The position numbers and the translations under genes are program-made. A model generated the notes under the pieces. That model had not been told where the DNA came from, made no database searches, and worked only from the letters and a program-made list of their open reading frames with translations. A DNA stretch of 64,000 nucleotides. Origin: Ferrovibrio sp. MS7. Its GTDB lineage: Bacteria; Pseudomonadota; Alphaproteobacteria; Ferrovibrionales; Ferrovibrionaceae. The stretch's first letter is position 1. Each line of letters begins with the position of its first letter. This document shows, in pieces, positions 34,949 through 44,066 of this stretch. The DNA lies in assembly GCF_038404985.1 (NCBI RefSeq), contig NZ_JBBKBA010000002.1:310001-374000 (forward strand). The letters run 5' to 3'.

Positions 34949-36052
34949 ATGCAAGGCGACGAACGCAGCGGCGATAGCGCCGGCTATGGCGAAATCTACA
35001 ATGTGCTGTTCGATCTGTGGCGCTTCGGCAGCAACGCCCTGGTCGGCTGGCGTCCCAGCCGTCTCGGCATCGAAGTCATCACCGTGCCCAAGGTGCGGCT
35101 GTTCTTTGCCGACACCGCCAACCCGCGAATCTTCGCCGGCAGCCGCCAGATGGGCGGTCATACCTTCGACATGGTGGCGCAGGAACTGAATGTGCAGCCG
35201 ATCGAGATCCGGCTCGACCAGGCCATCGGCACCGAACCAGGCGAAGCGCATCCCGAGCGCGTCGATGAGCTTTTCGCTGCCTTTGCGGTAACGCTAACCC
35301 AGCACCGCGCCGTGCTGCTGATCGATATTGTCGGCTTCTCGCATCGCAGCCCGGCGGAACAGGCGGCCCAGCTCGCCACCCTGGAATTCGCCATCAATCT
35401 GGCCGAGGAAATAAGCCGCAAGCGCGGCCTCAAGGTGGAACTGGCCCGCACAACTACCGGCGACGGCTTCTATGTCTGGAACCGGCTCAAGGGCTTCACC
35501 GAGGATATCGATTTCTTCTGCTGCTTCGCGCTGTTCGTGATGATGTTCAAGACGCTGGAGCGCACTACACGCGTGCCTGCGGCGATCCCGGAACTGCGGC
35601 TCTGCCTCGGCATCGGCAGCCATTTCCAGTATGGCCAGCCACGCGCCAATGGCGGCATGGCAGGGGAATTCATCGTCGGCAATGTCACCATAGAAGTCGC
35701 CCGCCTGATCGGTGCGGCTAAGGCAGGGCAGATCCTGGTCGGAGATTTCCGCCGCCCAATCTCAGATGGCGGCACGCTCTGCGGCACGGAAGTATTCCTC
35801 GCCGCCGTATCCGAGCGCATCAATGGCCTTGGCGAGTTGCGGCTGTTAAACATGCCGGTGGAACGCCTCGCCTTTTACCTGACCGGACAGCGTGCAGCCG
35901 ACGGCAGCTATCCGCCACAGGCGATAACAGTGCTCGACAAGCATGGCTTCGAGCATCGCTGCTTCAACGCCAAGCTCAACGCACATCCGGTTGGCGCTGA
36001 ACCGATCTTCGGCGGCCTGCAGCACACCGACATGATTCAAGCCCCAGACTGA
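34949..36052 (+). CDS. Class III nucleotide cyclase-like protein with a novel N-terminal domain
   Basis: A 367-residue soluble protein. Residues about 15-95 form a domain I cannot name (DLWRFGSNALVGW, QMGGHTFDMVAQEL). Residues about 118-300 resemble a class III adenylate/guanylate cyclase domain: metal-binding Asp126 in LLIDIVGFSHRSP and Asp172 in TTTGDGFYVWN. The usual Lys before the GD motif is Thr/Arg-like, and in GNVTIEVARL the usual catalytic Asn is Ile250-region sequence while Arg252 is kept. Activity is therefore uncertain. A colinear paralogue begins at 63380. It follows an XRE regulator on the same strand. Cyclic nucleotide synthesis or mere nucleotide sensing are both possible. Confidence 0.65.
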   Translation: MQGDERSGDSAGYGEIYNVLFDLWRFGSNALVGWRPSRLGIEVITVPKVRLFFADTANPRIFAGSRQMGGHTFDMVAQELNVQPIEIRLDQAIGTEPGEAHPERVDELFAAFAVTLTQHRAVLLIDIVGFSHRSPAEQAAQLATLEFAINLAEEISRKRGLKVELARTTTGDGFYVWNRLKGFTEDIDFFCCFALFVMMFKTLERTTRVPAAIPELRLCLGIGSHFQYGQPRANGGMAGEFIVGNVTIEVARLIGAAKAGQILVGDFRRPISDGGTLCGTEVFLAAVSERINGLGELRLLNMPVERLAFYLTGQRAADGSYPPQAITVLDKHGFEHRCFNAKLNAHPVGAEPIFGGLQHTDMIQAPD

Positions 36053-36068
36053 AGCTCCAGACTTATGC

Positions 36069-37256
36069 CTAAGACTTCACGCAGGCAGATAAGTCGAAGC
36101 CATCGAGTTCGGCCCGCACCAGATCGGCACCGGAGAAATTCGTTGCGAACTGCCGTCCGGTGAATTGCCCGGTGGGACTGTAGATCGGCACGCTGCCGCT
36201 TTGTGCACCCCGGAAATTCGACAGCCGCAACGTCGCGCCGGTGAAGTTGGTGCCACTGATATGCGCCTCGGTAAAATCGGCACCAATCAGCTTGGCATTT
36301 GAGAAGTTCGTCAGCTTCATCGAGGCTGCGGCAAAACGCGAGCCGCAAAGATCGGCACCGCTGAAATCCACTGCATCCAGCATCAGACCGGAAAAATTGA
36401 AGTAGCGCAGTTGCGCATCCTTCAGGATCAACCGGCGGCCCTGCTGGCCGCGCGTTTCCACCCAGTCGGTATGCAACAGCAATTCGCTTTTGAGGAACTC
36501 GGGAAAATCCTGCGGCTCGGTCAGCAGCGGCGGGCTGGCGGTGAGTTGCTCGATCGCCACGCCCTTGATCACCGCATTGGTGAATTCGGTGCCGAGGCTG
36601 ACTACGCCGCTGACCGTGGCATTGACGATCTGAGCGCCTTCCAGATTGGTGCCGATCAGCTTGGTGCCGATCAGTTTGGTATCGCCGAGATTGGCGCCGG
36701 AGAGATTGGCGTGTGACAGGTCGGCATTGCGCAGGTTGGTGCCGAAGAAATTCGCGCCCGAGAGATCGGCACCAATCATGCTGGCACCGGAAAGATCGAC
36801 GCCGGAAAACTCGGCACGCGATGCGTTGGCGAATTCCAGCAGGCAGTCGGTGAGGTCGGAGGTTTCAAGACCCGTGCGGCCGCCCTGCGCACCCATCATC
36901 ACGCCACCGCGGAAATCAGCACCGCTGAGCTTGGCATGATTGAGGTTGGCGCCCTTGAGGTTGACACCGCGCAGGATCGCATTGGTCAGGTTGGCATGCT
37001 TGAGATCGGCTTGTTCAAGATTGGCGCCGAACAGATCGGCTTCCACCAGATCGGCCTTGGCCAGCCTGGCGCGCGTCAGATCCGAGCCGGAGAGTTTCGC
37101 CTTGGTGAGAACGCGGCCTTCGAAATTGGCCCCGATCAGACTCTTGCGGGTAAAGTCGATGACCTTGACCGTGGTCGGTGCGCGGGAGCGGAAGCGCTCC
37201 TCCATACGCACATCGAAGCCAGGGCCTTCAGGCGGGGTGCGGTCATCAAGCGGCAT
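36069..37256 (-). CDS. Pentapeptide-repeat protein
   Basis: A 395-residue protein largely made of A(D/N)LxX repeats, for example AKADLVEADLFGANLEQADL and ADLSGANFFGTNLRNADL. Such repeats fold as a right-handed square beta-helix. Two helix blocks (about residues 35-235 and 275-390) are split by a non-repeat segment of about 45 residues (LLTEPQDFPEFLKSELLLHT). There is no signal peptide. Some family members mimic DNA and protect gyrase, but most have no known role. ATG 37256 (MPLDDRTP) is preferred; an in-frame start at 37304 is possible. It is convergent with the cyclase-like gene. Confidence 0.85.
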   Translation of the reverse strand: MPLDDRTPPEGPGFDVRMEERFRSRAPTTVKVIDFTRKSLIGANFEGRVLTKAKLSGSDLTRARLAKADLVEADLFGANLEQADLKHANLTNAILRGVNLKGANLNHAKLSGADFRGGVMMGAQGGRTGLETSDLTDCLLEFANASRAEFSGVDLSGASMIGADLSGANFFGTNLRNADLSHANLSGANLGDTKLIGTKLIGTNLEGAQIVNATVSGVVSLGTEFTNAVIKGVAIEQLTASPPLLTEPQDFPEFLKSELLLHTDWVETRGQQGRRLILKDAQLRYFNFSGLMLDAVDFSGADLCGSRFAAASMKLTNFSNAKLIGADFTEAHISGTNFTGATLRLSNFRGAQSGSVPIYSPTGQFTGRQFATNFSGADLVRAELDGFDLSACVKS

Positions 37257-37395
37257 GCATGGGCGTCCTGCGCCGGCAACGCGGCATTGCTGTGTAACGC
37301 GCAATATTAGCTTTGTTGAGAGACAATTCTACTGGTGACTATATCGAATTTATGTGGAATGGCTGCGGCGATTGATTACGCAGAATCCGTCAGAT

Positions 37396-37583
37396 TCACG
37401 CAGCAAGTTTACGCCTTTTGGCGAAAGCCAAACGGATTTCGGCAACCAGGGCAGTGGCAGGCGCGGAAAGCGACCGACCCTTGAGTTGCAGCAGACCGAT
37501 CTGACGGCTGAGCGAGGGCCCGGTCAGCGGTCGCATGGTGAGGCGGTCGCTCGAAAACATCGCGAAGGTAAGCGCCGGGATCG
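37396..37583 (-). pseudogene. 3' remnant of a LysR-type regulator gene
   Basis: The minus-strand frame reads IPALTFAMFSSDRLTMRPLT and then GPSLSRQIGLLQLKGRSLSA, ending LVAEIRLAFAKRRKLAA. This is the typical last 60 residues of a LysR substrate-binding domain, with the usual proline, RPL, R-x-IGL and GRSLS positions. The rest of the domain and the helix-turn-helix are absent; the frame upstream turns into the start of the divergent Ogt-type gene. It appears to be a decayed regulator, not a functional gene. Confidence 0.7.
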
Positions 37584-37633
37584 AACCGGAACAGGCACTT
37601 TCGTTGTCGCTTTTTGCCCGCCACAATCGGGCA

Positions 37634-38155
37634 ATGAGCGACCCCGCCTTCACTCTCGATACAATCAAGACGCCCATTGGCACAGCCCTGATCGCCAGCG
37701 ACGATCAGGGTCATTTGCGTATCCTCGACTGGGAAGAGCATGAGGCGCGCATGCGCCGCCTTGCCGTCAGGCAATACAAAGCTGGCCTGCACCTGACGCC
37801 GGGCCATGCGCCAGCCGCATTGCGCAAGCAGCTCATGGCCTATTTCTGCGGTGATCTGCGCAGTATCGATGCCCTGCCCTGCGCCTTCGAGGGCACGGCA
37901 TTCCAGCAGCGCATCTGGCAGGCGTTGCGCGCCATCCCGGCTGGTAAAACGCTGACCTATGGCGCGCTGGCGAAACGGCTCAAGCTGTCGCCGGCCTCTG
38001 CCCGCGCTGTCGGCCTGGCCAATGGCGCCAACCCGATCAGCGTGGTGATCCCCTGCCACCGCCTGATCGGTGCCGATGGCAGCCTCTCCGGCTATGGCGG
38101 CGGGCTGCACCGCAAGGAATGGCTGCTGCGGCATGAAGGCGTCGCAATAGCATAA
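37634..38155 (+). CDS. ogt: Methylated-DNA-protein cysteine methyltransferase (Ogt type)
   Basis: A 173-residue suicide DNA-repair protein that removes methyl groups from O6-methylguanine. The acceptor cysteine is in VIPCHRLIGADG, the DNA-binding segment is TLTYGALAKRLKLSPASARA, and the N-terminal RNase H-like domain begins TPIGTALIASDDQGHLRI. ATG 37634 (MSDPAFTLD) is chosen because the upstream reading lies in the LysR remnant. A shared terminator separates it from convergent ilvC. Confidence 0.93.
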   Translation: MSDPAFTLDTIKTPIGTALIASDDQGHLRILDWEEHEARMRRLAVRQYKAGLHLTPGHAPAALRKQLMAYFCGDLRSIDALPCAFEGTAFQQRIWQALRAIPAGKTLTYGALAKRLKLSPASARAVGLANGANPISVVIPCHRLIGADGSLSGYGGGLHRKEWLLRHEGVAIA

Positions 38156-38165
38156 GCGGGCCGCA

Positions 38166-38200
38166 CAAAAGCAAACGGCCGCCGGATCACTCCGGCGGCC
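38166..38200 (-). terminator. Intrinsic terminator of ilvC
   Basis: Perfect ten-base stem ggccgccgga (38177-38186) with tccggcggcc (38191-38200), loop tcac. On the minus strand the stem is followed by GTTTGCTTTTG, so it mainly terminates the ilv transcript. It lacks a T-run in the plus direction but could still slow the ogt transcript. Confidence 0.75.
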
Positions 38201-38222
38201 GTCCTGTTAAGCGGAATGCCGC

Positions 38223-39807
<1,585 letters not shown>

Positions 39808-39839
39808 GATGATGGTTTCCCGTATTCCTTGATCAGCGC

Positions 39840-41621
39840 TCAGACGAGCGCCATGCCCTCTTCGCTCACCGCCGGCTCCGGATCAGCGTCGCCGTGGTTG
39901 GGCAGGATCATTTCGTTATGGGCGGCGCCCGAAGGCACCATCGGGAAGCAGTTCTCGTTCTTCGAGACCGCAACATCGACCAATACCGGGCGGTCGATCT
40001 TGATCATCTCGTCGATCACGCCATCAAGGTCGCCCGGCTTGGTGCAGCGCAGACCAACGCAATGGAAGGCTTCCGCCAGCTTCACGAAGTCCGGCAGGGC
40101 TTCGGAATAGCTTTCGGAATAGCGGCTGCCATGCAGCAACTCCTGCCACTGGCGCACCATGCCCATATATTCGTTGTTCAGGATGAACACCTTCACCGGC
40201 AAACGGTATTGCGCCGCGGTGCCGAGCTCCTGGATGTTCATCAGGATCGAGGCTTCGCCGGCGATATCCACCACCAGCTTGCCGGGATGGCCAAGCTGCG
40301 CGCCGATCGCCGCCGGCAGGCCGTACCCCATGGTGCCAAGGCCGCCCGAGGTCATCCAGCGGTTCGGTTCATCGAACTTGTAGAACTGCGCCGCCCACAT
40401 CTGGTGCTGGCCCACTTCCGTGGTGATGAAGGTCTCGCGGTGCTTGGTCTTTTCATACAGCCGCTGGATGGCGTATTGCGGCTTGATGATCTTGTCGTCC
40501 TGGGTGAAACGCAGGCAGTCGCGGGCACGCCACTGGTCGATCTGCTGCCACCAGGCATCCAGCGCCTTCACCTTCGGCTTATAGCCGGCTTCCTTCCACA
40601 CCGCGATCATGCGTTCCAGCACGCGGGCGGCATCGCCGACGATGCAGAGATCAGCCCGCACCGTCTTGTTATGCGACGACGGGTCGATATCGACATGGAT
40701 CTTCTTCGAACCCGGCGAGAAGGCATTGAGGCGGCCGGTGATGCGGTCGTCGAAACGCGCACCGATATTGATCATCACGTCGCAATCATGCATGGCATGA
40801 TTGGCTTCCCAGGTGCCGTGCATGCCAAGCATGCCGAGGAACTGCCGGTCAGTGGCCGGATAGGCGCCCAGGCCCATCAGCGTCGAAGTGATCGGGAAGC
40901 CAGTGAGCTTCACCAATTCGCGCAACAGCTTGGCGGCCTTCGGGCCGGCATTGATGATGCCGCCGCCGGTGTAGAAAACCGGGCGTTCGGCCTGCGCCAT
41001 CAGCGCCACCGCTTCGCGGATCTTGTTGTCGTCGCCTTCGACACGCGGGCTGTAGGTCTTGTGGCGCACATTGGCCGGGCCGGTATAGGGGCCATGCGCC
41101 ACCTGCACGTCCTTCGGCAGGTCAATCACCACCGGGCCGGGCCGGCCATTGGTGGCGACATAGAAGGCTTCATGGACGATGCGCGCCAAGTCGGCCGGGC
41201 TCTTCACCAGGTAGTTATGCTTGGTGCAGGGCCGGGTGATGCCGGTGGTGTCGCATTCCTGGAAGGCATCGGTGCCGACCAGATGCGTCGCCACCTGGCC
41301 GGTGAGGCAGATGATCGGGATCGAATCCAGCAGCGCGTCGGTGAGGCCAGTGACGGCATTGGTGGCGCCAGGGCCGGAGGTGACCAGCACCACGCCGGGC
41401 TTGCCGGTGGAACGGGCATAGCCCTCCGCCGCATGCACTGCGCCCTGCTCATGGCGCACCAGGACATGGCGAATGGCGTTCTGCTTGAACAGGGCATCGT
41501 AAATCGGCAGTACCGCGCCGCCCGGATAGCCGAAAATGACCTCGACGCCCTGATCTACAAGCGCCTTGATCACCAGCTCCGCGCCGGACATGGTCTGCTG
41601 TTCACGCTGCTCGGTCTGCAT
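39840..41621 (-). CDS. ilvB: Acetolactate synthase large (catalytic) subunit IlvB
   Basis: A 593-residue thiamine-diphosphate enzyme that makes acetolactate or acetohydroxybutyrate from pyruvate. GVEVIFGYPGGAVLPIYDAL opens the PYR domain with the activating Glu nearby. FAD-binding residues are in the central domain and the ThDP/Mg segment is VVDIAGEASILMNIQELGTA, then LNNEYMGMVRQWQELLHGSR. The usual GD of the ThDP motif is GE here, a variant I associate with alphaproteobacterial proteins. I saw no Leu/Val-rich leader peptide upstream. Confidence 0.95.
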   Translation of the reverse strand: MQTEQREQQTMSGAELVIKALVDQGVEVIFGYPGGAVLPIYDALFKQNAIRHVLVRHEQGAVHAAEGYARSTGKPGVVLVTSGPGATNAVTGLTDALLDSIPIICLTGQVATHLVGTDAFQECDTTGITRPCTKHNYLVKSPADLARIVHEAFYVATNGRPGPVVIDLPKDVQVAHGPYTGPANVRHKTYSPRVEGDDNKIREAVALMAQAERPVFYTGGGIINAGPKAAKLLRELVKLTGFPITSTLMGLGAYPATDRQFLGMLGMHGTWEANHAMHDCDVMINIGARFDDRITGRLNAFSPGSKKIHVDIDPSSHNKTVRADLCIVGDAARVLERMIAVWKEAGYKPKVKALDAWWQQIDQWRARDCLRFTQDDKIIKPQYAIQRLYEKTKHRETFITTEVGQHQMWAAQFYKFDEPNRWMTSGGLGTMGYGLPAAIGAQLGHPGKLVVDIAGEASILMNIQELGTAAQYRLPVKVFILNNEYMGMVRQWQELLHGSRYSESYSEALPDFVKLAEAFHCVGLRCTKPGDLDGVIDEMIKIDRPVLVDVAVSKNENCFPMVPSGAAHNEMILPNHGDADPEPAVSEEGMALV

Positions 41622-41686
41622 AACTCCATTCCTTAAGTTGCGGGCACACGAAACCCTCGCGCACCCCTGTAAAAAAGCGCGCCACC

Positions 41687-42667
41687 CTAAACACCGCCAT
41701 AGCCGACGGTCAACAGATATCCCATAAGAAATGGAAAGATTTTTGCCTCTGGGTTGAAATTTTCTTTCTCCCCGAGGTCGGTTTCCTCAACCAGGTCCGG
41801 CTGCATCTGATGCCGGAACCATGTGGTCTGACGCTTAGCGTAATGCCTTGTATTCGTTTGGGCAATCGCAATCGCCTGGCCCAATGGCAGTTCACCGCGC
41901 AGGTATTGCAGCAATTCCGGCAGGCCATGCGCCTTGCGCACCGGCGCATCGGCCGGAATATCCCGCCGTTCCGCGAATTTCCTGGATTCCTCAAGGGCGC
42001 CGGCGGCCATCATCGCCTCAAAGCGCCGGTCAATCCGGGCGTAAAGCAGCCCGCGCGGCGGCCGCAGCAGGATGCGGCAGACCGGATTGGGCAGGCCCGG
42101 CTCGGCCGCCTCGCGCTGCCAGGCAGCCAAGCCCCGGCCCGTCGCCAGCCAGACTTCCCAGGCCCGTACCACCCGCTGGCTGTCGCCGGTTTTGAGCCTT
42201 GCTGCGGTTTCCGGGTCGGCGGCTGCCAGTCTGCCATGCAGGCCGGCGGTACCCAGCTCGGCCAGCGCCGCTACCGCCTGGTCGCGGATATCCGCCGGGA
42301 TGGCCGGAATCCGCGCCAGGCCCTCGGTCAGCGCCCGCATATACATGCCGGTGCCACCGCACAGGATCGGCAGCAGGCCTTTTTCGGCCGCCTCCGCGAT
42401 GGCTTGTCGGGCCAGCCCGCACCAGACCGAGGCGGTGCCATGCTCGGCGGCATCCAGCACGCCATAGAGCCGGTGCGGCGCGCGGGCCTCCTCCGCCGGG
42501 CTTGGCCGGGCGGTCAATACATGCAGGTCGCGGTAGACCTGCATGCTGTCGGCATTGATCACCATGCCCCGGAACCGTTCGGCAATTGCCAACGCCAGGG
42601 CCGACTTGCCGCTGGCGGTCGGCCCGGCAACGATGACAAGCGGCAGGCTGGAAGGTATATCGGTCAT
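41687..42667 (-). CDS. miaA: tRNA dimethylallyltransferase MiaA
   Basis: A 326-residue enzyme that adds an isopentenyl group to A37 of tRNAs that read UNN codons. The P-loop VAGPTASGKSALALAIAERF, NADSMQVYRDL, and GGTGMYMRALTEGLA are diagnostic. Later conserved DSQRVVRAWEVWLATGRGL and TRHYAKRQTTWFRHQ carry tRNA contacts. It has a C-terminal extension of about 30 residues (EKENFNPEAKIFPFLMGYLL). It is divergent from serB with only 27 bases between starts. Confidence 0.95.
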   Translation of the reverse strand: MTDIPSSLPLVIVAGPTASGKSALALAIAERFRGMVINADSMQVYRDLHVLTARPSPAEEARAPHRLYGVLDAAEHGTASVWCGLARQAIAEAAEKGLLPILCGGTGMYMRALTEGLARIPAIPADIRDQAVAALAELGTAGLHGRLAAADPETAARLKTGDSQRVVRAWEVWLATGRGLAAWQREAAEPGLPNPVCRILLRPPRGLLYARIDRRFEAMMAAGALEESRKFAERRDIPADAPVRKAHGLPELLQYLRGELPLGQAIAIAQTNTRHYAKRQTTWFRHQMQPDLVEETDLGEKENFNPEAKIFPFLMGYLLTVGYGGV

Positions 42668-42694
42668 CCGTTCTTCTTACCCTGGTTGGCCCCC

Positions 42695-43594
42695 ATGCAA
42701 AACATCCTCACCCTGATCAGCGATCCGCGCGGCGGCATCCTGAGCGAACGCATGGCCGGCGCGGTACGCGATGCCCTGGCACTGGCCGGCGCCCGGGTGG
42801 CCAAGGCTGACTGGCTGGACCCCGGCGTGGCCTGCGACATCCCGTTCGACCGCATCGCCCCCGCCACCGCGACCCAGGCCGCCAAGGTGGCCCTGCGCGG
42901 CGCCCCGGTGGACCTGCTGGTGGTGAACCCGGAGAACCGCCGCAAGCAGGTGCTGGTGGCGGACATGGAATCCACCATCATCAAGAACGAGATGCTGGAC
43001 GAGCTGGCCGACCTCGCCGATCTCGGCCCCGGCATCGCCGAGATCACGCGCCGCGCCATGAATGGCGAACTGGATTTCGAGGCCGCGTTGCGTGAGCGTG
43101 TGGCACTGCTGAAGGACCTGCCGGAAGCCCTGCTCGACCGCGCTGCCGCGCGCATCCAGCCGATGCCGGGTGCGGCCACCTTGCTGCGCACGCTGAAAAG
43201 CCAGGGCGTCTATTGCGCCCTGGTTTCCGGCGGCTTCGATTTCTTCACCCGGATGATCCAGGAACGTTTCAGCTTCGACGAGCAGCAGGCCAATCATCTG
43301 GTGGTGACCTTCGACCGCCTGGCCGGCAGCGTACGCGAGCCGATCCTGGGCCGCGAAGCCAAGCTCGAGGCATTGAAGCGCATCGCCATCGCGCGCCATG
43401 TCGATCTCGCCGATTGTCTCACGGTCGGCGATGGCGCCAACGACCTTGCCATGCTGCAGGCCGCCGGCATGGGCATCGCCTTCCGCGCCAAGCCGGTGGT
43501 GCAGGCCCAGGCCCGCTTCAGCATCCAGCATGGCGACCTCACCGCGCTGCTCTATGCGCAAGGATACAGGCGGGACGAGATTCTGGGGCGTTGA
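42695..43594 (+). CDS. serB: Phosphoserine phosphatase SerB
   Basis: A 299-residue HAD phosphatase that performs the last step of serine synthesis. Motif I is VADMESTIIKNEMLDELADL at about residues 88-107: the nucleophile Asp is present, while the usual second Asp of DxDST is Glu. Motif II is in ALVSGGFDFFTRM, the Lys of motif III in GREAKLEALKRI, and motif IV is VGDGANDLAML. The first 85 residues are a degenerate ACT-like domain. ATG 42695 is chosen because the upstream frame lies antisense to miaA. Confidence 0.92.
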   Translation: MQNILTLISDPRGGILSERMAGAVRDALALAGARVAKADWLDPGVACDIPFDRIAPATATQAAKVALRGAPVDLLVVNPENRRKQVLVADMESTIIKNEMLDELADLADLGPGIAEITRRAMNGELDFEAALRERVALLKDLPEALLDRAAARIQPMPGAATLLRTLKSQGVYCALVSGGFDFFTRMIQERFSFDEQQANHLVVTFDRLAGSVREPILGREAKLEALKRIAIARHVDLADCLTVGDGANDLAMLQAAGMGIAFRAKPVVQAQARFSIQHGDLTALLYAQGYRRDEILGR

Positions 43595-43707
43595 CATCGG
43601 TCCGTTTACGCCCTAGCTTTCCTGCCATGCACAGCCGCGCCGTCTTTAACTATTGGTATTTTACACTGCTGACATAGCGGTGACGGTTCGTATGTGACAA
43701 ACGACCC

Positions 43708-43743
43708 AATGCCGCCGCAGCCAACCGGCGGCATTCGTTTTTT
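43708..43743 (+). terminator. Intrinsic terminator downstream of serB
   Basis: Perfect ten-base stem aatgccgccg (43708-43717) with cggcggcatt (43726-43735), loop cagccaac, then cg and six T (43738-43743). It is a strong rho-independent terminator that isolates serB from the S4 gene. The 110 bases before it hold no open frame; see the finding on a possible short RNA. Confidence 0.88.
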
Positions 43744-43796
43744 CCCACATAATTCGATGCTTCCGGCCTCCGGCGGAAACCCCAAGGAGAAGTACC

Positions 43797-44066
43797 GTGA
43801 GCACGCTTACAACCCATATTGAAACCCTGGACCTGCCGCGCGAGGCATTGCGCCAGGGCATGGACCTGGTTGACCTGCTGGTCACCACCCGACTGGCCAA
43901 TGACCGCAGCGATGCGCGCCACCTGATCCGCTCCGCCAAGGCACGGATGAATGGCCGCGTGGTGGCACACGAAGGTGTCACTGCCGGACTTGACGATCTC
44001 GACACCAATGGCCTGCTGCGGCTGGCCGCCGGCGATGGCACCGAGATGCTGGTGCGCGCGGCTTAA
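43797..44066 (+). CDS. Stand-alone S4 domain RNA-binding protein
   Basis: An 89-residue protein consisting of little more than an S4 domain: GMDLVDLLVTTRLANDRSDA then HLIRSAKARMNGRVVAHEGV. The arrangement LVDLLV-x-TxLAxSxSxARxLI resembles the C-terminal S4 tail of tyrosyl-tRNA synthetase, suggesting a detached relative. It probably binds structured RNA; the target is unknown. It starts 53 bases after the serB terminator with AAGGAG upstream (43784-43789 region), and its stop overlaps that of the convergent dehydratase. Confidence 0.8.
   Translation: MSTLTTHIETLDLPREALRQGMDLVDLLVTTRLANDRSDARHLIRSAKARMNGRVVAHEGVTAGLDDLDTNGLLRLAAGDGTEMLVRAA

Noticed and set aside
36500-37150. Recurring gattggcgcc/ttggtgccg-type motif as a DNA repeat array or CRISPR
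   Set aside because: The repeats are codons of the pentapeptide protein, five residues (15 bp) apart, on one frame, with no constant spacer or identical repeat unit.
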